From Methylobacterium soli (lineage in GTDB: Bacteria > Pseudomonadota > Alphaproteobacteria > Rhizobiales > Beijerinckiaceae), in the NCBI RefSeq assembly GCF_008806385.1, contig NZ_VZZK01000001.1:248001-312000 (forward strand): a DNA stretch of 64,000 nucleotides, written 5' to 3'. The position numbers and the translations under genes are program-made. This document shows positions 53,057-61,462 of the stretch, piece after piece. Positions within the stretch are counted from its first letter, which is position 1, and every line of letters starts with the position of its first letter. The notes under the pieces were generated by a model. That model searched no databases, was not told the DNA's origin, and saw nothing but the letters and a program-made list of their open reading frames with translations.

Positions 53057-54199
53057 TCAGGGCGCGGGCTCCCGCCAGGCCACCAGTTCATAGGCCGTGA
53101 CCGGGCGATGGAAGCCCTTGAGGCCGAGCGGCCCGAGGGAGCGGACCTCCGCCCAGGCTTCCGTCAGGTGCTGGGCGCGCTGGCTCACGACGATCTGGCC
53201 GGCCGCCGCCTCGTCGCAGAGACGGGAGGCCAGATTGGTGACGCTGCCGAGCGCCCCGTACTCAAGCCGGCCCTCGAACCCGAACTGACCGAGCGTCGCG
53301 TACCCGACCGCGATCCCGATGCCGAAGCCGATCTGGTGGCCGCGCCGCTCCCACGCATCCGAGAGCGACCCGACGGCCTCGCGCATCGCCAGCGCCATGC
53401 GCAGGGCCCGCTGCGGATGGTCCGGGCACGGCAGCGGGTCGTTGAAATAGACCATGATGCCGTCGCCCGCGAAATGCTCCAGGGTGCCCTCGAACCGGGC
53501 GATCACCGCCCCCATGGCGGCGTGGTACTCGCGCAGAACCTGGAGGGCATCCTCGGGCGCGGCCGTGTCGGTGAAGGCCGTGAAGCCGCGCAGATCCGCG
53601 AACACCACCGAGATCTCCCGGCGGTGGCTCTCCAGCAGCGCGCTGCCGGTGCCCTCCGCGGCGACGAGGTCGGCGATCTGGGGCGAGAGAAAGCGCCGGA
53701 GGCGGCCGATGCGGGCGATCTCGTCGACTTGTTCGGCGACCCGCGCGGCGAGCTCCGCGTTGCCGCGGGCGAGCTCGGCGGCCTGCGCCTCCAGCCGCTC
53801 GGCCTGGGCCCGCACCGTGTCGGTCAGGCTCTTGATGCGCAGCATCGAGCGCACCCGCGCCATCAGGGCGGCGTGCTCGTAGGGCTTCGTCAGGTAATCG
53901 TCGCCCCCGGCATCGAGGCCCGCCACGATGTCCCGGGTCTCGGCGCGGGCGGTGAGCAGGATGACGGGGACGAATTGCAGGTTCGGGTCCTGCTTGAGCG
54001 CCCGCAACACGTCGATGCCGTTGAGCTTGGGCATCATGATGTCGAGGAGGATCAGGTCGAAGCCGTCCTCCCGGGCCCGCGCGAGCCCGTCCTCGCCATC
54101 CACCGCCGTCACCACCGCGTAGCCGCTCGCTTCGAGGCGGATCCGCAGAATCTCGAGATTCTCGGGTGCGTCGTCCACGGCCAGGATGCGGGGCGGCAT
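53057..54199 (-). CDS. Response regulator with class III nucleotide cyclase output
   Basis: A 380-residue protein: an N-terminal receiver (ILAVDDAPENLEILRIRLEA, phospho-acceptor Asp in FDLILLDIMMP, Lys in YLTKPYE), a coiled coil at about 125-165, then a class III adenylate/guanylate cyclase. Catalytic residues: Asp in VVFADLRGFTAF, Asp in HFAGDGIMVYF, Asn and Arg in LGSVTNLASRL. The substrate-defining Lys is His here (EHFAGDG), so ATP versus GTP is uncertain. Start 54199 has GAAGGG nine bases upstream; a start at 54226 is possible and would overlap the upstream receiver gene. Last gene of a three-gene signalling operon. Confidence 0.92.
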   Translation of the reverse strand: MPPRILAVDDAPENLEILRIRLEASGYAVVTAVDGEDGLARAREDGFDLILLDIMMPKLNGIDVLRALKQDPNLQFVPVILLTARAETRDIVAGLDAGGDDYLTKPYEHAALMARVRSMLRIKSLTDTVRAQAERLEAQAAELARGNAELAARVAEQVDEIARIGRLRRFLSPQIADLVAAEGTGSALLESHRREISVVFADLRGFTAFTDTAAPEDALQVLREYHAAMGAVIARFEGTLEHFAGDGIMVYFNDPLPCPDHPQRALRMALAMREAVGSLSDAWERRGHQIGFGIGIAVGYATLGQFGFEGRLEYGALGSVTNLASRLCDEAAAGQIVVSQRAQHLTEAWAEVRSLGPLGLKGFHRPVTAYELVAWREPAP

Positions 54200-54218
54200 G
54201 GTGCGGGACCCTTCGGGC

Positions 54219-54587
54219 TCAGCCATCCTGCAGGATCTGGCGCACCAGCCCCAGGATCTTGCGCGGGCTGAAGGGCTTGGCGACGTAGCCGTCGCAACCG
54301 GCCGCGAGCGCCTTCGCCTCGTCGCCCGAGAGCGCGTAGGAGGTGACCGCGACGATCGGGATGTGGCTTGTCGTCGGGTCGGCCTTGATGTGCCGGGTCG
54401 CCTCGTACCCGTCCATGACCGGCAGCTGGATGTCCATCAGGACGAGATCCGGGATCTCCTGCTGGGCGAGGCGCACGCCCGCGCCGCCATCCGTGGCCTC
54501 GATCAGGCCGTAGCCCGCGCAGGTCAGGAGATCGCGCAGGATGCGGCGATTGTCCTCGGTATCCTCGACCACCAGGATTCGCTTCAT
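54219..54587 (-). CDS. Single-domain response regulator (CheY/DivK-like)
   Basis: A 122-residue receiver with no output domain. Acid pocket in LVVEDTEDN, phospho-acceptor Asp in LVLMDIQLPVMDG, Thr/Ser switch in VAVTSYALSGD, Lys in YVAKPFSP. The ATG shares one base with the stop of the histidine kinase gene (TGATG), so the two are coupled. Likely a phosphate shuttle between the kinase and the receiver-cyclase, like DivK or Spo0F. This role is inferred from its position. Confidence 0.93.
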   Translation of the reverse strand: MKRILVVEDTEDNRRILRDLLTCAGYGLIEATDGGAGVRLAQQEIPDLVLMDIQLPVMDGYEATRHIKADPTTSHIPIVAVTSYALSGDEAKALAAGCDGYVAKPFSPRKILGLVRQILQDG

Positions 54588-56926
54588 CACGCGGCCTGCC
54601 TTTCCTCGCTTGCCCGAACCGGCAGGATGACCCGGAAGGCCGCGCCCCGGCCGAGCTCGGACTCGACCTCGATGCGCCCGCCATGCAGCAGGACGAGCTT
54701 GCGGGCGATCGACAGGCCGAGCCCGGTGCCGCCCTGCTTGCGCGTGCTCGAACTGTCGATCTGCTGAAACTCGTCGAAGATCCGGCCCTGATCGGCCGGG
54801 GCGATGCCGGGGCCGGTATCCGTCACCGTGACGGTGAACCAGCCGCCCTCGGCCTCCGCCTCGATCCGGACGGCGCCGGTCTCCGTGAACTTGATGGCGT
54901 TGCCCACGAGGTTCATCAGCACCTGGGTCAGGCGCCGCTCGTCGCCCTGGCCGAGGGGCATGTCGTCCGCGGCCGAGACCGTCAGGGCGAGGTTCTTGTT
55001 CTGCGCGAGCGATGAGGCCGCGGCCGCCACCGACTCGATCACCGCCCGCATCGAGTAATCCTGGAAGCTCAGCGTCAGCGAGCCCGCCTCGATCTTGGTG
55101 AAGTCGAGAACGTCGTTGATCAGGCTGAGAAGGTGGCGCCCGTTGATCTGGACCCGCTCCAGGGCGTCGAGGGCCCGGTCGCTCAGCGGCCCGTAGAGCC
55201 CATCCACGAGAAGCTCGGAATAGCCGAGGACCGCGTTGAGGGGCGTGCGCAATTCGTGGCTCATATTGGCGAAGAACTGGGTCTTGTGCAGGTCCGCGAT
55301 CGCGAGGGCGCGGCCCTTCTCGTCGACCTGATGGAACAGGCGCGCGTTGCGGATCGCCAGGACGGCCTGATGCGCGAAGGTCTGCACCACCTTGGCGGAG
55401 GCCTGCGCGAAGCTCCCCGCCTCACCGCGCAGGAGCAGGAGCAGGCCGAGCGGTCCCTCCTTGTCGGCCAGCGGCACGACGAGGCCGTTGCGGAAGCCCG
55501 CCCGCTCGAGTTCCGCGCCGGGGAGCCAGGCGGCCTCGCCGAGTTCCGGGAGGCTCAGGGTGTCCCGGCGCTCCGTCACGGCGAACAGGGCCATCGCACC
55601 GGGCGCCAGTTCCCCCGGGAAGGCGCCGCTCCTCTGCGCGCCCGCGAGCGTGAGGCTCTCATCGGCCTCCGCGATCAGGTAGACGGCGCCGGCCTCGGCC
55701 CCGGTCAGGGCCACGGCCCTGTCCGCCACCGCCGCCACCACGGCATCGAGGTTGAGGGAGGCGACGATGGCGCGGCCCGCCTCCTCCAGGGCCTTCAGCT
55801 CGTCCACCGAGCGGGCGAGCGCCCGGGTCCGCTTCTCGATCTCGTCCTCCAGCCGGCCATAGGAGCCCGAGAGCTGGTCGGCCATGTGGTTGAAGCGGTC
55901 GGCCAGGTGCTCGAACTCGTCGCCCGTCTTCAGGTCGATGCGGTGGTCGAAGCGGTTCGCCGCCAGGTGCTCGGCCCCGGCATGGAGGGCGCGGATCGGC
56001 ACGATCAGCCGGCGCGCCAGGACGAGGCTCGCGCAGATCGCCACGACGAGGCCGAAGGCGAGGAGCGAGGCGAGGCGAAACAGCAGGTCCCGGATCGGCG
56101 CCATCGCCTCGAGGAGCGGCTGCTCCACCAGGATGCTGGCGGGCAGGGTCGAGATCGCGGCCGGCGTGGCGATCACGAGGCCGCCGGCGGAATCGCGCCC
56201 GAACATCCCGGGCTCCCCGCCGCCCGCGACGATCGCGGCGACCTGCGGCAGCGCGGCGACCGTGGCGCCGACCTCAGGCATCGCGCCGGCCGAGCGGGCG
56301 ACGACGCGCCCGGTGCCGTCAACCAGGATCGCGCTGCCGCCCTGGCCCGGCGGGCCGGGCGGGAAGGCGCCCGACAGGGGCTGCAGGCTGACCTGCGCCA
56401 GGGTCACCCCGGCATTCGCCCCGGAATGCCGGATCGCCAGGGCCGCGTAGGGCTCGTTCCCGATGAAATAGGGCTTGCCGAAGCCCGCGCCGCCCTCCGG
56501 CGCGGGGGCCTCCGGCGCCGGATCCGCCGCCCGGGCGCCACCGCGGCGGGCGCGCACCTGCTCGCGCCCGGTCCCGTCCAGGAAGGCGACCGCCAGCACG
56601 CCCGGTACCTGGCGCAGCAGCAGATCGTAATCGTCGCGGTGCTGCGCCAGGGTCACGGCGCTCGCCCGGGTGACCCAGCTCACCTCGCGCTCGATCTCGC
56701 TGAGCGCCGCCTGCATGGCCGCGACGGCGGCGGCCGCGTAATCCGCCTGGGCATGGGTGACGCTCGCCCGGGTCTGGCGATAGAGAATCCAGGTCTCGAC
56801 GCCGGCATTGATCGACAGGACCAGGGCCACCAGGCTCACGAGGGTCAGGACATATTTCCGGAAGAGGCTGGCGCGCCAGGAGGACCGGTACAGGACCTGT
56901 TTGGCGATGCGGGCGCGCAGGCTCAC
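54587..56926 (-). CDS. Sensor histidine kinase (Cache-like, HAMP, GAF)
   Basis: A membrane kinase of about 779 residues. N-terminal span LFRKYVLTLVSLVALVLSIN, a periplasmic sensor of about 230 residues, a second span (LLFRLASLLAFGLVVAICAS), HAMP (VLARRLIVPIRALHAGAEHL), a coiled coil, a GAF domain (ALEEAGRAIVASLNLDAV onwards), HisKA with the phospho-His in MSHELRTPLNAVLGYSELL (His ~557) and HATPase (VLMNLVGNAIKFTETGAV, GTGLGLSIARKL). The C-terminus has no receiver; the separate receiver gene follows, coupled. The true start is uncertain: GTG at 56926 fits the span, but the frame is open upstream to 57118. Confidence 0.92.
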   Translation of the reverse strand: MSLRARIAKQVLYRSSWRASLFRKYVLTLVSLVALVLSINAGVETWILYRQTRASVTHAQADYAAAAVAAMQAALSEIEREVSWVTRASAVTLAQHRDDYDLLLRQVPGVLAVAFLDGTGREQVRARRGGARAADPAPEAPAPEGGAGFGKPYFIGNEPYAALAIRHSGANAGVTLAQVSLQPLSGAFPPGPPGQGGSAILVDGTGRVVARSAGAMPEVGATVAALPQVAAIVAGGGEPGMFGRDSAGGLVIATPAAISTLPASILVEQPLLEAMAPIRDLLFRLASLLAFGLVVAICASLVLARRLIVPIRALHAGAEHLAANRFDHRIDLKTGDEFEHLADRFNHMADQLSGSYGRLEDEIEKRTRALARSVDELKALEEAGRAIVASLNLDAVVAAVADRAVALTGAEAGAVYLIAEADESLTLAGAQRSGAFPGELAPGAMALFAVTERRDTLSLPELGEAAWLPGAELERAGFRNGLVVPLADKEGPLGLLLLLRGEAGSFAQASAKVVQTFAHQAVLAIRNARLFHQVDEKGRALAIADLHKTQFFANMSHELRTPLNAVLGYSELLVDGLYGPLSDRALDALERVQINGRHLLSLINDVLDFTKIEAGSLTLSFQDYSMRAVIESVAAAASSLAQNKNLALTVSAADDMPLGQGDERRLTQVLMNLVGNAIKFTETGAVRIEAEAEGGWFTVTVTDTGPGIAPADQGRIFDEFQQIDSSSTRKQGGTGLGLSIARKLVLLHGGRIEVESELGRGAAFRVILPVRASEERQAA

Positions 56927-57150
56927 GGGGCTGCCCGCCGACGCGGGCGCGGCCGCTCCGATGCGCGGGACACCATCATCCCCTCCTCCGCGCGACGCCC
57001 ACACGCCCTGGTTGGGCCTGAGCCGAGGCAGCAGTGTCGGCTTAGCCGGAGAGCCGCGATATAACATTCGTGAAGGAGGCAGGGCGGGAGCCCTCCTAGG
57101 ATCGGAACAAATCCGCACGTTGGCTGGGGGCGGAAGCGGCGGGTCCGTTC

Positions 57151-57843
57151 ATGAAAAGTTCCGACTTCGAGGTCCTCCTTCGCCTCAACCCGCTCTTCTC
57201 CGACCTCGGTCCGGAGGTGGTCGCAACGCTGGCCGCCATGAGCCACACCCGGTCGCTGCGTGCGGGCGAGGTTTTGTTTCGCGAGAACGACTTAGGTGAT
57301 GCGCTCTACGGGATCCGACGCGGCGAGATCCTGATCGAGACGGGCAGCGCCTCGGGCAAGCGCGTCGTGCTCAACACCCTCGGGGCCGGCGACATCTTCG
57401 GCGAGATCGCCCTCCTGGACGGCCAACCCCGCACCGCCGATGCCCTCGCGGTGGAGCAAACCGAACTCTTCGTGCTGCGCCGGTCCGATCTTCTCAGCTA
57501 TCTGTCACGGGAACCGGCCATCGCGATCAAGTTGATCGAACTGCTATGCGCCCGCGTACGCTACATTGCCGGGCAGATGAACGAGATGACCGTCCTGCCG
57601 CTCTCGACGCGCCTTGCTCGGCGCCTGACTGTCCTTGCGGAAGACTTCGGAAGCGAGATCCAGATCTCTCAGGAACAGCTCGGCGCCTATGTTGGCAGCA
57701 CCCGCGAGAGCGTCAACCGCCAGCTCCAAGCCTGGCGCAAGGCCGGCCATCTCGATCTGAAGCGCGGCTGCATCATGCTCCGCGACAAGGAAGCCCTCTC
57801 CCAACACGCCGGCTTCCTCAACGCCGCGGACAGCGATTGGTGA
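57151..57843 (+). CDS. Crp/Fnr family transcriptional regulator
   Basis: A 230-residue regulator with an N-terminal cyclic-nucleotide-type beta barrel (LRAGEVLFRENDLGDALYGI, GAGDIFGEIALLDGQPRTA) and a C-terminal winged helix (QISQEQLGAYVGSTRESVN, RQLQAWRKAGHLDLKRG). The FGEIALLDGQPRTADA segment matches the phosphate-binding cassette of cAMP-binding Crp (FGE-x-ALL-x2-x-x-RxA), with Arg present, and there are no N-terminal FNR cysteines. It may therefore bind a cyclic nucleotide. Divergent from the kinase-receiver-cyclase operon, 224 bases away. Confidence 0.92.
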   Translation: MKSSDFEVLLRLNPLFSDLGPEVVATLAAMSHTRSLRAGEVLFRENDLGDALYGIRRGEILIETGSASGKRVVLNTLGAGDIFGEIALLDGQPRTADALAVEQTELFVLRRSDLLSYLSREPAIAIKLIELLCARVRYIAGQMNEMTVLPLSTRLARRLTVLAEDFGSEIQISQEQLGAYVGSTRESVNRQLQAWRKAGHLDLKRGCIMLRDKEALSQHAGFLNAADSDW

Positions 57844-57852
57844 ACCGCCCCG

Positions 57853-59652
57853 TCAGGGCATCGCCCGGACAACCCTGAAGCCATTGGCGTAGTAGCGAAC
57901 ATCCGCATCGTAGCGGAAGCGCGCCGATGGCTTCACGTAAGCTGCTGAACTGTCAAAGGAACCACCGCGCAGGACCCGCTGTCCGCAATTGCCGCGCAAG
58001 GACGCGGACCCGTCCTGAGGCGCGCCCCGGTAATCGTCGGACCAGCAATCCTCCACCCATTCGGCGGCATTCCCGGCCATATCGAACAGGCCGAATCCGT
58101 TCGGCGGAAACTGCCCGGCTTCGACGATCTGCGGATTCGTGCCCGAGCGGCAATCCCGGCAATTCGCCTTGCCGGCCCCGACTTGCTGCCCCCATGCAAA
58201 AGCTGAGTTCGCCCCGCCGTGAGCCGCGTATTCCCACTCCGCCTCGGTCGGAAGGCGATACGTCTGGTGTGTCTTGGCCGTCAGCCAAGCCGCGTATTCC
58301 TTTGCATCGTACCAGCTCACATTGGTAATAGGCTTGTGGCCCGGACCTGCGTCAGTGGACCGATACTTGCACGCGCCGGCCTCGACACACCGGTTCCACT
58401 CGTCGAGGGTTATCTCATAGCGTGCCATGGCGAAGGGTTTCGCGATGGTGACACGTCGCACGGGCCGATCAAACGGCGTGCTCGCCGACCCCATCTCGAA
58501 GGATCCGGCGGGGAGGACCACCATCTCCGGGCAATCCTCGCAATCGCGGATCGGCTCAGCGCCCCTCTGTTTCGGCACCACAGCCGGAACGGGGGGAATG
58601 GCCGCGACGACCGTCGGTGGCTGAGCCGGCACCGGCGGAGCCTGGGCGGGGACCGGCGGACCTTGTGCGGGGGCTGGCGCCGGGCTCGTCTGACGCGGAC
58701 GGCTGATCCGGGGCGGAGCAGCTTCGCTCTCAGGAATTCTGGCAGCTTGTGCGGTTGACGGGAGGGTGCCCGATGTCGCCGGCTTGGTGAACTGGAACTC
58801 TTCGATCAGCGACGAGGCCACCCACGGGACCTGCTCCGTGTTCGAAGCGCGTGAAACGCCCATCCGCGTGTGGGCAAAGACCTCCTCGGCCGTCAGATTC
58901 GGAGTCCGCAATTCCTTCAGGAGTTCTCCCATGAAGAGGCTGACGTCACTAGTCCCGTCACGAAGCACTTTCCCGGGCGGCGCCGTGAAGAGCACGAGCG
59001 TTCCTTCCGGAGCATCGACCGGCGCAAGGCCAGCCGACGATGCACGAAAGCGGCGTTCGTAGGGATTTGCTCGAGCGGCATCCACAATACCGATTTTTAC
59101 TTTTGCACCGCGGCGATTCATTTCCGTGAGAACAGCGTCCAGGTTGATGCCGTCCCTCCGCGTCTCGGTCTCTGACCAGACCTGAGCGTTCACCGGCAAC
59201 AGGTAACTTTGGCGGCCAACCTGGATCCCCAATCCGCCGAAATAGAAAAGTGCCGCCGATCCGGCGTTGATCTTCGAATAAAATCCATCAAGGACGAGCT
59301 GCGTGTCTTCGCGAGTAAGATTTTCGCGGAGATCGACATCGAAGTCGTTGCGACGCAGTTCCTCTGCGAGGAGTCGCGCATCCTTGCCGATGCTGGGTAA
59401 TGGTGCGTTGGCATCGGGGTAGCGAACGTTCGCAATCAGAAGCGCGAAACGACGCCCGACGCCGATATATCCTTGCGCGGTTGCGGCGTCGATCACCGAC
59501 AGAAGAGCCAACGCAGCTCCCAATGCTATCGCGATTGCGCGAAGATTCCTCGACGGAATCCTCAGTGGCACGGTGAGTCTGCGTGACCCAACCACCGCAA
59601 AGCTATGGATCGGTACGGCACCAAACACATCACGGAACGAAAATCCTGTCAT
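57853..59652 (-). CDS. Pseudocaspase fused to a SUMF1-like domain
   Basis: About 599 residues: N-terminal signal or anchor (IAIALGAALALLSVIDAATA, ~40-59), a caspase/C14 domain (~66-285), a Pro-rich linker (~300-362) and a C-terminal SUMF1/formylglycine-generating-like domain (~374-597; MVVLPAGSFEMGSASTPFDR, LPTEAEWEYAAHGGANSAFA, FGLFDMAGNAAEWVEDCW, VLRGGSFDSSAAYVKPSARF). In active caspases the motifs read Y-x-A-G-H-G and D-A-C-R; here they read FGGLG (Leu 141) and DAARAN (Ala 193), so both catalytic residues are gone. The Cys pair of true FGE is missing too. Exported and probably a binding protein. Convergent with the Crp-like gene, ten bases apart. Confidence 0.88.
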   Translation of the reverse strand: MTGFSFRDVFGAVPIHSFAVVGSRRLTVPLRIPSRNLRAIAIALGAALALLSVIDAATAQGYIGVGRRFALLIANVRYPDANAPLPSIGKDARLLAEELRRNDFDVDLRENLTREDTQLVLDGFYSKINAGSAALFYFGGLGIQVGRQSYLLPVNAQVWSETETRRDGINLDAVLTEMNRRGAKVKIGIVDAARANPYERRFRASSAGLAPVDAPEGTLVLFTAPPGKVLRDGTSDVSLFMGELLKELRTPNLTAEEVFAHTRMGVSRASNTEQVPWVASSLIEEFQFTKPATSGTLPSTAQAARIPESEAAPPRISRPRQTSPAPAPAQGPPVPAQAPPVPAQPPTVVAAIPPVPAVVPKQRGAEPIRDCEDCPEMVVLPAGSFEMGSASTPFDRPVRRVTIAKPFAMARYEITLDEWNRCVEAGACKYRSTDAGPGHKPITNVSWYDAKEYAAWLTAKTHQTYRLPTEAEWEYAAHGGANSAFAWGQQVGAGKANCRDCRSGTNPQIVEAGQFPPNGFGLFDMAGNAAEWVEDCWSDDYRGAPQDGSASLRGNCGQRVLRGGSFDSSAAYVKPSARFRYDADVRYYANGFRVVRAMP

Positions 59653-59901
59653 CAAGAGCTGGCCCAGGAACCGTAAAACCTAACGCCGTGTCTCCGAATC
59701 GGGCACCAGCGACGGCACAAAGTTTCCTCCGAAGCGGATTCAGATGCAAATCATACGCTTGATCTGAAGCGATACATCCGCAAGGTCATGGCGTTCGCCC
59801 GAAAGAGTACGGAACTAACACTCTTGCGCTTCTGCGCCCGCCGCCGGATCATGCGCGTATTGGCGGGGAATGACGCTTTGCTTGGGAGCAGGAGGCCTCT
59901 G

Positions 59902-60789
59902 ATGCGGGCTTGGACACGGAGGACCTGCACGCAGCTGGCGATCCCGCTGGTTTTGGCCGCTGGCGCGAGCCATGCGCAGGACAACAAGACGACCCGGACC
60001 CCTTCGGCTCCCGGAGCCGCCGTCTATTTCATCGACATCAAGGATGGCGCGGTCCTCCCGCGTAAGGCCATGATCCGCTTCGGCCTCCGCAACATGGGCG
60101 TGGCGCCGGCGGGTTCCGATCGGATCAATTCGGGCCATCACCATCTGCTGATCGACGTCGCGGCGCCGGCGCCCGATCGGCCCATTCCCAATGACTTCAA
60201 TCATCTTCACTTCGGAGCCGGGCAGACCGAGGCGGAGGTCGACCTTCCGCCTGGAGAGCACACACTGCAATTGCTCCTCGCAGACAAGGATCACGTCCCG
60301 CACAATCCGCCGATCGCGTCCGAGGTTGTCAAAGTGCGCGTGGTCGAATCCCCAACCCAGAGCCCGACTGTGGCAAACACCTCGCCGCAGACCCGTCGGT
60401 CATCCCCACCGGGCGCACGCGTGTATTTTGTCCAGCCGCGCAATGGCTCTGTGATCGCTCGCAAGACGACCATTCGATTCGGCCTTGTTGGGATGGGTGT
60501 TGCGCCGGCGGGCTTCGACAAAGCGAATACCGGCCATCATCATCTCTTGATCGACACACCCATGCGGTCGCCCGACGAGCGCATTCCCAATGACTTCAAT
60601 CATCTGCATTTCGGCCTCGGCCAGACCGAAGCGCAGGTCACCTTGCCGCTGGGCACACACACGCTTCAGCTTGTCCTCGCGGATGCCGATCACGTCCCGC
60701 ACAATCCGGTCGTGATGTCCGATCCAATCAAGGTTCTGGTGACACGAACCGGGCGGCGGTCTCGCGCCAAACACGCTCGCGCACGCTGA
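59902..60789 (+). CDS. Exported protein with two DUF4399 domains
   Basis: A 295-residue protein with a signal peptide (MRAWTRRTCTQLAIPLVLAA, cleavage near SHAQ). Two tandem copies of about 115 residues follow. Each reads V-Y-F-(I/V) ... IRFGL-x-x-MGVAPAG ... TGHHHLLID, then IPNDFNHLHFG-x-GQTEA, HTLQL-LAD and DHVPHNP. This is DUF4399, His-rich and possibly metal-binding. Most family members have one copy. The start is set by GGAGG six bases before the ATG. Divergent from the pseudocaspase gene with 249 bases between, so the two could share regulation. Confidence 0.88.
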   Translation: MRAWTRRTCTQLAIPLVLAAGASHAQDNKTTRTPSAPGAAVYFIDIKDGAVLPRKAMIRFGLRNMGVAPAGSDRINSGHHHLLIDVAAPAPDRPIPNDFNHLHFGAGQTEAEVDLPPGEHTLQLLLADKDHVPHNPPIASEVVKVRVVESPTQSPTVANTSPQTRRSSPPGARVYFVQPRNGSVIARKTTIRFGLVGMGVAPAGFDKANTGHHHLLIDTPMRSPDERIPNDFNHLHFGLGQTEAQVTLPLGTHTLQLVLADADHVPHNPVVMSDPIKVLVTRTGRRSRAKHARAR

Positions 60790-61247
60790 GCCCGTTGGGT
60801 CGTCAATCGACCCTCTCCTTCGGGCGAGCGCGACAGATGGCCAAGGCGTGCCCGACATCGCCCCTGCGCAGTTGCGGCGCGACGGCTGGTTCGCCACGAG
60901 ATCCGCTCATCTCGTCAGCCTGCAGGTAGGCCGGATTTTACCGCCGCATCGATCTCTGCGCGACTTCATCGGCACGAGGAATGACGGGAGCACATAACGA
61001 GTGACGTTAGGTGCTCGAACTCGACCTTGCCGACTTCGTCACCTGTGCGCCTGTGAACGCCGCGCCCAATTGCGGAACTGCCAGAACGCTAGCGAGGCCG
61101 CTCAAACAATGCAGACACAGGGACAGACCACCCCGGCAATCGGCCAGGTTGGGTCGCTGGATCTATCGCTGGAGCTACCCGCATCAAGACAATCCGGCGC
61201 TTGAAACTCAATGGAAGCGACCAGCCGAACTACGGCATTCGCACCTC

Positions 61248-61281
61248 AAAAAACACGGTGTCGCGCCATGGACGCGACACC
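61248..61281 (-). terminator. Strong rho-independent terminator (minus strand)
   Basis: A perfect 9-bp stem ggtgtcgcg/cgcgacacc (61257-61265 and 61273-61281) is followed on the minus strand by GTGTTTTTT (six T, from the A run at 61248-61253). It is the best terminator near the large repeat-protein gene, whose stop is 180 bases earlier on that strand. Confidence 0.85.
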
Positions 61282-61416
61282 GGGACGAAGGTGAAGCCTT
61301 CCCTCCCGGAAGAGGGAAGCCGAGGGATTTTGCGCTCGACGAGGCGGGAGCATCTTGATGCCAGCGCCGCGCTACGAGCCTTGACCGCATGGCCTGAGCC
61401 AAACCGCCAAATCGAA

Positions 61417-61450
61417 GCCCGGTGCAGGTCACACGCGATCTGCACCGGGC
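61417..61450 (-). terminator. Long hairpin just after the repeat-protein gene
   Basis: Arms gcccggtgcag (61417-61427) and ctgcaccgggc (61440-61450) form an 11-bp stem, extendable to 14 with a G-T pair. It starts 13 bases after the stop at 61463 and is followed on the minus strand by TTCGATTTGG, a poor T run. It is either a first terminator or a 3'-end stabiliser ahead of the stronger one at 61248-61281. Confidence 0.55.
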
Positions 61451-61462
61451 GAACGGGACTGG

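Larger units (their letters stand above)
60790..61462. other. Intergenic region with structured 3' end of the repeat-protein gene
   Basis: About 670 bases without a supportable gene. The right part (61240-61450) has three hairpins and ends, on the minus strand, in a strong terminator, described separately. The left part (60790-61200) shows nothing recognisable in either direction. Confidence 0.45.

Noticed and set aside
55133..57064. A 643-codon open frame on the plus strand
   Set aside because: Antisense to the histidine kinase gene; no motif, and the kinase motifs are unambiguous.
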